Source: an uncultured Erythrobacter sp. | GTDB lineage: Bacteria; Pseudomonadota; Alphaproteobacteria; Sphingomonadales; Sphingomonadaceae | Direction: 5' to 3' | Length of the DNA stretch: 64,000 nucleotides | Assembly: GCF_958304185.1 (NCBI RefSeq) | Contig: NZ_OY284433.1 | Coordinates: 1,302,001-1,366,000, forward strand | Shown: positions 8,330-16,176 of the stretch, one piece after another | Position numbering within the stretch: the stretch's first letter is position 1 | How the letters are laid out: the number at the start of each line of letters is the position of its first letter | Notes under the pieces: model-generated | Databases searched by the model: none | Seen by the model: only the letters and a program-made list of their open reading frames with translations | Told to the model about the DNA's origin: nothing | Position numbers and translations under genes: made by a program

Positions 8330-9625
8330 ATGTTAGCAACCTTATTGCTCCTTTTGGCGCCGACCCTCTATGTCTGCTTCCGGCTGCGCTCCGCCCAAGA
8401 CTTTGTGAAGCTGCCAAGCTTGGTGCTGGTCATTTTCATCGCCTGGCTGGCGCCGCAACTTTTCTCTGTGCAAACACAGGACCCCACCGTTTTCGTTGGA
8501 TCGACCGTCTACGGCTTGTTCGGCACGTTATGCTTTTTAGCGCTGGCCTCGGGTTTTCGCATGGGCGCAAGACGCGCACCCTTTCGCAAGTTTCTCCCTA
8601 ACGCACGGGAAGTGACGACGCTCGCGGTGATCTTGCTGTCTTTGATTTCGTTTTTACTCAACATAAGTTATCTTGACGCCATTGATGCCAATCGCGAGAT
8701 TTCTCAGTGGAGCGGCAGCGGCACCATTATCGCCTTCTTCTCTTCTATTCGCTACGTCGTATTCGCTGCCTCGGCGATTGCGTTCTTCAAACGGCCTAAT
8801 GTTCTTCTCGGCATTTTTTTCGTGATCAATTTCTACATCATGGCTGTGATCGCCTTTGGCGAGCTGAGGCGCACCGACATGATATCGCTGACGCTTATTC
8901 TCTTTTTGGTCTACTTTTTCGTGCGACGGCGACTGCCACCGAAAAGTGTCATAATCGCGGTTGTACCAGTGATTGCGATTATTGTCTTCAGCATCGGCGA
9001 ATTGCGCTCGATCCAAAAGCTAACATTCGACGGCGGCGGAGGCATTGTAGACCTTTTTCTTAGCCGCTCCATGTGGGAACTAGACTTCCAGTCGATCTTC
9101 GCGAGTTCTGTGGCGTTGGCGCCCGACGTTAGGAACGGCAGCTACATCATCCAATACTGCCTTGAGACCCTTAATTTTAGCTTTGGCGCAGAGCTTTGGA
9201 ACGACATGGTGTGGCAGTACGTACCAGCGCAACTGGTCGGTAGCTCGTTCAAACAGTCTCTGATTATCGGCGACCGCGTCTCAATCTACGGTGATCTGGT
9301 AAACTACTTCGGGTACTCCAGATCGTCAGGCACAACGCGCACGGGGATCGGGTCTGCCTTTCTAGACTTCGGGTTCGTAGGCGCTCTCTATTTCTTCATC
9401 ATTGGGGTGATTTGCGGACGCGTCTTCGCGCGGGCCATCACAGGTGACCCGATCGCGCAAAGCTTCTACATTGCGCTTGTCACTCCGGTGTTAATCAGCT
9501 TCACCCATTCCCATTCTTATTTTTTCGCGCTCTTTCCCCTTTTGTGGACGGCCCAACGCGGATTAATTGTCCTCAAGAGGCTGCAGATTGGCAATGGTAT
9601 GTCGGCAAGACGGCATCGGGCCTAG
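8330..9625 (+). CDS. Wzy-like O-antigen/EPS polymerase
   Basis: A 431-residue integral membrane protein with many hydrophobic segments, starting MLATLLLLLAPTLYVCF, with a large loop between residues ~230 and 340. This loop contains 'DFQSIFASS', and then 'GIGSAFLDFGFVGALYFFIIG', which matches the C-terminal G-x-G-x-x-x-x-x-x-G-F-x-G pattern of oligosaccharide repeat-unit polymerases. The predicted role is to join repeat units on the periplasmic face after export by the flippase just upstream. Wzy proteins are poorly conserved, so the call rests on topology, size and context. A 54-base gap separates it from the flippase. Confidence 0.75.
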   Translation: MLATLLLLLAPTLYVCFRLRSAQDFVKLPSLVLVIFIAWLAPQLFSVQTQDPTVFVGSTVYGLFGTLCFLALASGFRMGARRAPFRKFLPNAREVTTLAVILLSLISFLLNISYLDAIDANREISQWSGSGTIIAFFSSIRYVVFAASAIAFFKRPNVLLGIFFVINFYIMAVIAFGELRRTDMISLTLILFLVYFFVRRRLPPKSVIIAVVPVIAIIVFSIGELRSIQKLTFDGGGGIVDLFLSRSMWELDFQSIFASSVALAPDVRNGSYIIQYCLETLNFSFGAELWNDMVWQYVPAQLVGSSFKQSLIIGDRVSIYGDLVNYFGYSRSSGTTRTGIGSAFLDFGFVGALYFFIIGVICGRVFARAITGDPIAQSFYIALVTPVLISFTHSHSYFFALFPLLWTAQRGLIVLKRLQIGNGMSARRHRA

Positions 9626-9704
9626 CCTTAGAAAGCGAGAAACATTCCTGTCAGGCATAGAGGCCATCCACGGCCGAGACTCCATTTAGTTTAGCTGAGG
9701 GCGC

Positions 9705-10892
9705 ATGAAACTCGCAATTTTATTCGATAACTTCGGCCCTTACCATATGGCAAGGCTGAATGCCCTTGCAAATTATTGCACATTAGTCGGCATAGAGTTT
9801 CATTCGAAGAGTGCTGAGTATTCGTGGAAAACAACTGAGCGAGCCTCGTTTGAGCACCGGACGCTACTGAACGCCGGCCATGTACCGCCTGGCACTTTAA
9901 GCGAGGCGGTACATGCTGCTTTGACCGACGTTGCCCCCGATGTTGTTTTTATTCCTGGTTGGAACCACATCGGGGCTCTGGCAGCATTGGTATGGTGCCG
10001 GAATATGGGGCGACCCGCGGTTATAATGTCGGATTCGCAAGAACGAGACACCCCTAGAACGTGGCTAAAGGAGCATATAAAGGCACGGGTCTTGCGTCAC
10101 GCATCTGCATGTTTTGTGGCAGGGCGACGGCACCGTGATTATGCTCAAACGCTGGGTGTACCTGTTGAATACATCAGAACAGGATACGACGTGATCGACA
10201 ATGACTATTTCAAATGCGAAGCCGAAGTCTTGCGAAGGTCACCGTCCCTAAGCCCATTACGCGCCGGCTACTTCCTCGCCAGCGCCCGCCTGATCCCCAG
10301 AAAGAACATCGGCAAATTGATCGAAGGCTACGGTCGATACCGTGAACAAACATTGCAGAGAAAAGTGGAACCTAAGGACCTAGTGATCCTCGGGGATGGC
10401 CCAGAACGTGCAAATCTTGAGGCGCAGATAAACGATTGTGGTCTTTCAGAGGTGGTTCATTTTAAAGGTTTTCTGCAATACCCAGACCTGCCCAGGTACT
10501 ACGCATATGCGACGGCCTTCATCCACGTTCCTCTGTCAGAGCAATGGGGCTTAGTTGTCAACGAAGCTCTCGCCTGTGGGCTGCCCGTAATCGTGTCTTC
10601 GGCCTGTGGATGCGCTCCGGATCTGGTGTTTGACGAGCAAAACGGCTTCGTAGTGCAGGGAGAAGACACAGAGAGGATGGCTGAATGCTTGATCAAAATT
10701 GACCAGTGTTCTGCGAGCGAATTAGACGACATGCGAGACGCCTCATTTCGATCTATTGAAAGATTTTCCGTTCAATCTTTCTCAGATAATGCGATTGCAA
10801 TCGCAAGCTTGGCTATAAGCGCAACGAGACGGCGCGCCACCTGGTTCGACGACCTAGTACTTTTATTTATGTACGCCATGCGGAAGCGATGA
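9705..10892 (+). CDS. Glycosyltransferase family 4
   Basis: A second GT4-type transferase, 395 residues. Opening '[19 protein letters not shown]' is the acceptor-domain start; the donor domain has '[17 protein letters not shown]', V-I-L-G-D-G-P-E-R, and the E-x7-E region '[20 protein letters not shown]', then a G-C-A-P-D-L loop. By eye its codon use is more AT-leaning than the downstream genes, in keeping with the whole cluster being of different origin. It starts 79 bases after the polymerase with no strong Shine-Dalgarno. Its end overlaps the galU remnant by four bases (ATGA), as in an operon. Donor and acceptor are unknown. Confidence 0.85.
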   Translation: MKLAILFDNFGPYHMARLNALANYCTLVGIEFHSKSAEYSWKTTERASFEHRTLLNAGHVPPGTLSEAVHAALTDVAPDVVFIPGWNHIGALAALVWCRNMGRPAVIMSDSQERDTPRTWLKEHIKARVLRHASACFVAGRRHRDYAQTLGVPVEYIRTGYDVIDNDYFKCEAEVLRRSPSLSPLRAGYFLASARLIPRKNIGKLIEGYGRYREQTLQRKVEPKDLVILGDGPERANLEAQINDCGLSEVVHFKGFLQYPDLPRYYAYATAFIHVPLSEQWGLVVNEALACGLPVIVSSACGCAPDLVFDEQNGFVVQGEDTERMAECLIKIDQCSASELDDMRDASFRSIERFSVQSFSDNAIAIASLAISATRRRATWFDDLVLLFMYAMRKR

Positions 10893-11134
10893 CCCTTATG
10901 CCGCGATCAAGAATGCCGATCCGGAAAGCCGTTTTCCCCGTTGCCGGTCTTGGCACCCGCTTCCTGCCCGCGACCAAGGTGGTGCTGAAGGAACTGCTCC
11001 CTGTCGTTGACCGTCCGCTGATCCAGTATGCGGTGGACGAAGCGCGCGAGGCGGGGATCGAGCAGAAGATCTTTGTCACCGGGCGCGGCAAGATCGGGAT
11101 TGTCGAGCAATTCGACATCGCCTTTGAACTCTGA
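10889..11134 (+). pseudogene. galU: Truncated galU (UTP-glucose-1-phosphate uridylyltransferase) fragment
   Basis: The 81 codons encode the N-terminal nucleotide-binding third of GalU: '[18 protein letters not shown]', a [14 protein letters not shown] block, and I-F-V-T-G-R. Full-length GalU has ~290 residues and the rest, including the glucose-1-phosphate site, is missing. After the stop the downstream 116 bases do not continue the GalU sequence in any frame I could follow, so this looks like a recombination or deletion breakpoint rather than a point nonsense mutation. The enzyme would make UDP-glucose for polysaccharide synthesis; a functional copy is presumably elsewhere. The fragment marks the right edge of the polysaccharide cluster. 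Confidence 0.85.
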
Positions 11135-11250
11135 GGTGAACCCTAGCTTTCCCCCCAGCTGGGATTAGGCTCGGGCGGTTGTGTTGCGCATCAGCGTGGT
11201 TAAAGCGATGAGCTGCCTAGTGCATCCGGTGTTTGTGTTGTGGAGGCACA

Positions 11251-12726
11251 TCAAAGCGCAAAGTCCCCGCCAGCGTCAAACAACGTGCTTGCCATGGCCT
11301 CGATCCGCTCGCGCCAGGCAAGCTTGCCGAGCCATTCTTCGGGTATCCCGCTTGCCCCATAAAGGGCGCCTGCCAGCTGCCCCGTGATAGCCGCAGTGGT
11401 ATCCGCGTCCTCGCCGAGGTTTGCCGCAAGGATGACAGCCTCGGCAAAACTGCTGGTCCGCGCGACACACCACAGCGATGCCTCGAGTGAGTGCGCAACA
11501 TAGCCAGAACCGCGAATTTGGCTGCGGTGCTTACCGCGCCACGAGCCGGCCATGATGTCGGCGATCTTGCCGGCATAGTTGTCATGCCGCGGACGCAGAA
11601 TGTGCGAACGCGGATGTCCAGCAATGGCCTCCGCAAGGAGGTCGGCATAGGCAACGCAGGCATCAACCGCCTCAGGTGCGCCGTGCGTTGTACGGCTCTG
11701 CCGCGCTGCTACCTCGCGGAGTGTTTGGGGCTCGTGCCAGTAGCGCAAGGCTATAGGCGCAAGCCGCATCAAGCTGCCATTGCCCGCACTCATCGGATCA
11801 ATGGAACCTGCAACCGGGTCACCACTTGCTTTGAACCGCCGCAGGGCACCGCTCACGGTGATGCCAATATCGAAGCAGCTGCCCGTCGCAGAGTAATCGC
11901 CCTGCTCACGCCAGCGCACAAACCGCTCCATCAGATCGGTCTCATCGAGGCCGCCGTAGGCAATAAGGCTGTCTGCGAGCGCCAGAGCCATCGAGGTATC
12001 ATCGGTCCATTGTCCGGGCTTAAGGCCAAACGGTCCGCCGCCGACGATGTCAGTGACCCGCGGCTTGCTGTCACGCGCCGTAAACTCGAGCGTGGTCCCC
12101 AGCGCATCCCCGGCAGCAAGGCCAAGCATAGCGCCGAGCGCTCGGTTGCGCTGGGCTTCGCGACTGGTGTTAGGCTGTTCTTCAGACACCTGAGACAGCG
12201 CATGCACGTAGGCAAGCTGGGATGAGGTCTCGATGGCGCCAGGCCGCGCTTGCCGCACCATCGCGGCTGCCGTCTCGGGAGCCATCCCAAGCTCAATCAG
12301 CAGGCGACTGGCGATGGTCCCTGCCCTGCCCAACCCACCTTTGCAGTGGACCAGCACGTTGGAGCCTGCGCGCAGGACATCACGCAGCTGTGCTCCAGCC
12401 TCGTGCCAGGCATCCTCAAACGCAGAGCCCGGTGTACTGACATCCGCGATAGGCAGATGATGCCAGGCCATATGCGCACCGCGCACCGCCCCGCCCAACT
12501 CCTTCACGCCAAGGCTCACAAGCTCGTGATCCTCGACCAGCGTGACCACCGCAGCAGCGTTCCAGCTGGCAATCGCGGCAACGTCGATAGCCAGATCGCG
12601 ATCCCACGCACCGGTCAATGCGGAAGGCTGCTTCTTGCCCGGACAAAAGGTCAGCCCAACCTTGCCCAGCCCATCGCCAGCCGAGACCTCGGCAATCTGG
12701 AGTGGGTGAGTGATGCTGGTGCGCAT
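11251..12726 (-). CDS. Dual-specificity phosphatase / ADP-ribosylglycohydrolase fusion
   Basis: A two-domain protein of 491 residues. Residues ~20-180 are a dual-specificity/tyrosine phosphatase domain with the C-x5-R loop HCKGGLGRAGT (nucleophile Cys128, Arg134) and a D-containing loop ahead of it (LPIADVSTP). From ~190 to the end is an ADP-ribosylglycohydrolase (DraG-type) domain with L-A-A-G-D-A-L-G, QWTDDTSMALALADSL, and a late G-E-D-A-D-T-T metal site. It could remove ADP-ribose from proteins or small molecules and dephosphorylate a linked substrate. I chose ATG 12726 because AGGAG lies 8 bases upstream; the frame stays open 51 codons further without a ribosome site. The substrate is unknown. 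Confidence 0.85.
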   Translation of the reverse strand: MRTSITHPLQIAEVSAGDGLGKVGLTFCPGKKQPSALTGAWDRDLAIDVAAIASWNAAAVVTLVEDHELVSLGVKELGGAVRGAHMAWHHLPIADVSTPGSAFEDAWHEAGAQLRDVLRAGSNVLVHCKGGLGRAGTIASRLLIELGMAPETAAAMVRQARPGAIETSSQLAYVHALSQVSEEQPNTSREAQRNRALGAMLGLAAGDALGTTLEFTARDSKPRVTDIVGGGPFGLKPGQWTDDTSMALALADSLIAYGGLDETDLMERFVRWREQGDYSATGSCFDIGITVSGALRRFKASGDPVAGSIDPMSAGNGSLMRLAPIALRYWHEPQTLREVAARQSRTTHGAPEAVDACVAYADLLAEAIAGHPRSHILRPRHDNYAGKIADIMAGSWRGKHRSQIRGSGYVAHSLEASLWCVARTSSFAEAVILAANLGEDADTTAAITGQLAGALYGASGIPEEWLGKLAWRERIEAMASTLFDAGGDFAL

Positions 12727-12842
12727 GCAATTGCTCCTGCTTATGGGGGGAGAACGGCGAGGCATCACCGTGGCATAGAGTGCCTCGACAGACGTAGTCT
12801 TATTCTCCAAGTTCGCTTGTGAATTGTCCTTCAAGCTTGATC

Positions 12843-12892
12843 TGGTTGACGGTAGTTGACGCCTGCTTGACGGCGTCAACTACCGTCAACCA
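12843..12892. repeat. Perfect 21-bp inverted repeat with 8-nt loop
   Basis: The arms 12843-12863 and 12872-12892 are exact reverse complements (TGGTTGACGGTAGTTGACGCC and its complement), separated by 8 bases. GTTGAC/GTCAAC hexamers recur within and just beyond it. It lies between the end of the receiver-EAL gene and the start of the phosphatase/ADP-ribosylglycohydrolase gene, both on the minus strand. There is no T-tract on either side, so a standard terminator is doubtful; an operator or an RNA hairpin is possible. Confidence 0.85.
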
Positions 12893-12969
12893 AGCGTCAA
12901 CTGACTCCCCATTTGGATCCAGAAATCTTCCGTCTAAGCAGAGCTTTAGCGACCGCGATATTCGGGCCC

Positions 12970-14205
12970 CTAGGCGGCGACCTTAGGCGAGACCTCGTTT
13001 AGCCAGCACAAAACCTTATCGGCTGACATAGCCTGGCCGAAGTGATGGCCTTGCAACGCATCGCAACCCATTTTGGCGAGCAACGCCGCCACTTCGCCCG
13101 TTTCCACTCCTTCTGCCGTCACTTTCATGTCGAGCCGAGCGGCAAGTCCCAAGCATGCCTCGATTACGGCTGAAGCTGTCTCGGAGTGAGGCATCGCAAG
13201 GCAAAACGCTTTGTCGATCTTGAGTTCGGAAAAAGGCAGGTGGGCGAGCCGGCCCAGTGATGAATTGCCCATTCCGAAATCATCTATTGATAGGCCGAAG
13301 CCGGCTAGCCGCAGCTGCGTCACCTTCCGCAATTGATGTTCGTTGAGATCAAAAATGGTCGCCTCGCTCAGTTCCAGGATTACCCTATGCCGAGCGATGC
13401 CGAAGTTTGTGCAACGCCGCACCAACCGTTCGCGGAACCCGTCAGCGATCGCGTGTATGCCGAAGATGTTAATCGAGATCGATAAGTCGTCATAACCTCG
13501 AAGGCTCGCCATGAATTCAAGCGCACGTTCGATGACGAGCTCTGTGAGCTCTGCGGACAGCCGATCGTCTGCGACGAGTTGATCAAGATACTCAGGGGCA
13601 AAGGAGGACGCCTGTGATCCTTTCACCCGTGCAAGAGCCTCAAATCCCTTTAGTCCGCGTCCGTCAGCGTAAAAAATCGGTTGGAAAAACGGCTCGATCC
13701 GGCCGGCACGGACGGCCTCTTCAAAATTCTTGGGCGATAGCACTTCGCTCATCGCATCTGATCGGCCATCCGTGGAACACGGCCGCGCTTTTGCCGGTGA
13801 TCCAGAAAGAACCTCAGCCAGATCAGTCGTGCCAAACGGCTTGTGCAAAAAGCCTGCAATCTTCGCGGTGCTGGACGCGAGCACATCCCGTGATGCCTCA
13901 TACGTCCGCTTGTCCGCCCCGCTCATCACAATAATGGTGGCGCGAGAGTTCGGACCGACCTGAGACACCACGTCAATGCCATCGAGATCAGGCATCATGA
14001 GATCGATCAGCAGCACATCAGGGTCGAAGGACGCTAAAGAAGCCTCAAAATCGGCAAGTGTGGAACAGGTCCTCGCAACCACTCCGATCCGACGCGCCAT
14101 CAGCTCCACTGTCCGCAAAACGGCTGGGTCGTCGTCTAGGATCAGCAACCGTCGCTCCGCGATGCAATCTGCGGTCTCCGTTGCCGAGGTTTTCAGATGT
14201 GGCAA
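12970..14205 (-). CDS. Receiver-EAL c-di-GMP phosphodiesterase
   Basis: A 411-residue cytoplasmic signalling protein. Residues ~18-135 form a CheY-like receiver: acidic D-D-D near the start, phospho-acceptor Asp in LLIDLMMPD, conserved K in HKPF. Residues ~160-405 are an EAL domain. Catalytic and metal ligands look intact: Glu in FEALAR, Asn in SINIFG, Glu in LELSEA, the D-D of SIDDFGMG, Lys in LKIDKAF, Glu in TAEGVET, and Q-G-H-H-F-G. It should hydrolyse c-di-GMP to pGpG under control of a sensor kinase. No partner kinase is adjacent; kinases at 30-35 kb are candidates only by proximity. A PilZ protein lies at 59.4 kb. Confidence 0.92.
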   Translation of the reverse strand: MPHLKTSATETADCIAERRLLILDDDPAVLRTVELMARRIGVVARTCSTLADFEASLASFDPDVLLIDLMMPDLDGIDVVSQVGPNSRATIIVMSGADKRTYEASRDVLASSTAKIAGFLHKPFGTTDLAEVLSGSPAKARPCSTDGRSDAMSEVLSPKNFEEAVRAGRIEPFFQPIFYADGRGLKGFEALARVKGSQASSFAPEYLDQLVADDRLSAELTELVIERALEFMASLRGYDDLSISINIFGIHAIADGFRERLVRRCTNFGIARHRVILELSEATIFDLNEHQLRKVTQLRLAGFGLSIDDFGMGNSSLGRLAHLPFSELKIDKAFCLAMPHSETASAVIEACLGLAARLDMKVTAEGVETGEVAALLAKMGCDALQGHHFGQAMSADKVLCWLNEVSPKVAA

Positions 14206-14698
14206 AGGCCCCTCCCCGATGCGAAGCTAATCGCCCGCACCTGTGGCCTAGACTAAGGAACTTGTTGTTTCGTTAAGAATTGCGCCCGCACCAGCAGAGA
14301 AGCAAAGAGCGGCAAGCCTGCTTTGAATGTTAGAATATTGCTCAATACGCCAATGGCACGGCGGCGGGTGACCGAGGTAGAGCGGGATCGCTGGCTGAGC
14401 ACTCTACCCGTTGAAGCTGTCGGGGAGAATTTCGGGATCGCGCATCGATCCTGCTTATGTCCCTTTGCGGGTGGAAAACGGACATCGCAATTGTCCCAGC
14501 TCAGACCTCTTAAGCCAGCCTTTCAAAGCTGGCATGACATTGGGCTCAGTTGCCACATGTGCATCGCGGCACGCGGCGCTGGTCTGTCGAGAACGGCGCT
14601 TCCGAGCCAGCGGGATGATGATCGATGTTATAGATATGCGCCGGGGTCCCGGCCATTCTCGTCGAAAGGAAACGTTTTTCAGATCAGGACGAGAGCCG
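14206..14698. other. Divergent intergenic region
   Basis: This 493-base gap separates the minus-strand receiver-EAL gene from the plus-strand aldehyde oxidoreductase operon, so it should hold both promoters. An open frame runs through its right part into the oxidoreductase gene, but lacks recognisable protein homology before 14699. A weak dyad GTAGAG...CTCTAC (about 14376-14406) is visible. I see no gene, riboswitch or repeat here that I can support. Confidence 0.5.
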
Positions 14699-15199
14699 AT
14701 GGCAATTTCGATCAATGGGCAGAAATACCCACTTCCCGATGACCCGCGGACGAGTCTGCTGGATTTTCTCCGTCGGGAGGCGCGGCTGACCGGTACGAAG
14801 AAGGGCTGCGACCACGGGCAATGCGGAGCTTGTACGGTGATGGTCGGCGGCTTGCGGATTAACTCGTGCTTGTCGCTCGCCATTACCCACGAAGGCGACG
14901 AGATAACGACGATTGAGGGCCTCGGCTCCCTCACCTCGCCGGGAGCAATGCAGGAAGCCTTCGTCGCGCATGACGGGTTTCAGTGTGGCTATTGCACCCC
15001 CGGGCAGATCTGCTCGGCGACCGCCATGCTGCAAGAGATCGCGGCAGGCTGGCCCAGTGATGCAACTCAAGACCTCACTGCGACCCCGAGCCTGACCGAC
15101 GAGGAGATCCGCGAGCGAATGAGCGGCAATTTGTGCCGCTGTGGGGCTTATCCCAACATCGTCGCAGCCATCCGTGACGTGGCGGGGGCAGAGGCATGA
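14699..15199 (+). CDS. paoA: Aldehyde oxidoreductase [2Fe-2S] subunit (PaoA/YagT-like)
   Basis: Small iron-sulfur subunit of a molybdenum hydroxylase of the xanthine oxidase family. The N-terminal plant-type ferredoxin cluster is GCDHGQCGACTV plus a later Cys (INSC); the second cluster is QCGYCTPGQ and NLCRCGAYPNI. The ATG at 14699 gives 166 residues beginning right at the ferredoxin fold, with an AGGACGAGAG Shine-Dalgarno. E. coli PaoA has a twin-arginine signal; none is visible here, so the complex may be cytoplasmic. The frame overlaps the FAD subunit by four bases. The three subunits probably oxidise an aldehyde or purine-like substrate; aromatic aldehydes are the precedent from PaoABC. 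Confidence 0.9.
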   Translation: MAISINGQKYPLPDDPRTSLLDFLRREARLTGTKKGCDHGQCGACTVMVGGLRINSCLSLAITHEGDEITTIEGLGSLTSPGAMQEAFVAHDGFQCGYCTPGQICSATAMLQEIAAGWPSDATQDLTATPSLTDEEIRERMSGNLCRCGAYPNIVAAIRDVAGAEA

Positions 15200-16176
15200 G
15201 GCCGTTCGACTACCAGCGGGCCGAGCGTCTCGAACACGCGGCGCAGCTTACGGCTGAGGCCAATACTCTCGCGCTTGCGGGCGGGACCAACCTCGTTGAT
15301 CTGATGAAGCTTCAGGTTGAGACACCGCAGACCCTTGTCGATATCGGGCGCCTGCCGCTTGGCACCATCGCCGATGAAGGTGAAGGGCTGAGAATTGGCG
15401 CGCTGGCCACCAACACTGCGACGGCCGTCCACCCGCGAGTGCGCAGCGAATACCCGGTACTCGCCCGCGCGATCCTCTCTGGTGCCACGCAACAGCTGCG
15501 CAACAAAGCGACCACTGGCGGGAATCTCTGCCAGCGCACCCGCTGTTACTACTTCACCAATATCGACCAACCTTGCAACAAGCGCGAACCGGGCTCGGGT
15601 TGCGGCGCGATCAAGGGCATCGCGCGTATCCATGCGGTTCTCGGCGCGAGCGACAATTGTATCGCCACCTATCCCGGCGACATGGCCGTGGCGCTGGCGG
15701 CTTTGGGTGCGACGGTCGAGATCGCGAGTGAGCGCCGCAGCTACAGCGTGCCGGTGCGCGACTTCCACCGCCTGCCGGGTGACACGCCCGAAAAGGATAA
15801 CGTGCTCGAACCCGGCGAGCTCATCACCGCTGTCACCCTCCCTGCACCGGTTGGCGGAATCCAACTGTATCGCAAGGTACGCGAGCGATCATCCTATGCC
15901 TTCGCGCTGTGTTCGGTCGCGGCGGTAATCGATCTTGCAGAAGGCCGTTTTACCCGCGCCGACCTCGCCTTCGGGGGCCTCGCGCACAAGCCCTGGCACG
16001 ATCCGCGTATCACCGACTTGCTGGTCGGCAGCGAGCCGACGCTCGCCTTGTTCGACAAGGCCGCAGACCTGCTGCTCGAAGGGGCGCAGGGCTACGGCGA
16101 GAATGACTTCAAGATTCCGCTCGCGCGTCGGACGCTCGCCGCGGTGCTCTGCGAAGCAACTGGAGTCGAGCCATGA
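15196..16176 (+). CDS. paoB: Aldehyde oxidoreductase FAD subunit (PaoB/YagS-like)
   Basis: FAD-binding middle subunit, 326 residues. The FAD pyrophosphate loop is 'LALAGGTNLVDLMK' near residue 33. A second FAD contact is ATTGGNL. Between residues ~112 and 140 there are four cysteines in the arrangement NLCQRTRC...CNKREPGSGC, which in PaoB-type subunits bind an extra [4Fe-4S] cluster absent from ordinary xanthine dehydrogenases. This feature is the main reason to prefer the PaoABC call. It overlaps both flanking genes by four bases, so the three subunits are translationally coupled. It passes electrons between the molybdenum/2Fe-2S chain and an acceptor. Confidence 0.92.
   Translation: MRPFDYQRAERLEHAAQLTAEANTLALAGGTNLVDLMKLQVETPQTLVDIGRLPLGTIADEGEGLRIGALATNTATAVHPRVRSEYPVLARAILSGATQQLRNKATTGGNLCQRTRCYYFTNIDQPCNKREPGSGCGAIKGIARIHAVLGASDNCIATYPGDMAVALAALGATVEIASERRSYSVPVRDFHRLPGDTPEKDNVLEPGELITAVTLPAPVGGIQLYRKVRERSSYAFALCSVAAVIDLAEGRFTRADLAFGGLAHKPWHDPRITDLLVGSEPTLALFDKAADLLLEGAQGYGENDFKIPLARRTLAAVLCEATGVEP

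Noticed and set aside
11135-11250. Possible insertion sequence end after galU
   Set aside because: A minus-strand reading looks slightly like a transposase tail, but I could not find inverted repeats or a family signature, so no element is called.
11491-12225. 244-codon plus-strand open frame
   Set aside because: Lies wholly antisense to the ADP-ribosylglycohydrolase gene, has no domain pattern and arises from GC-rich codon bias.
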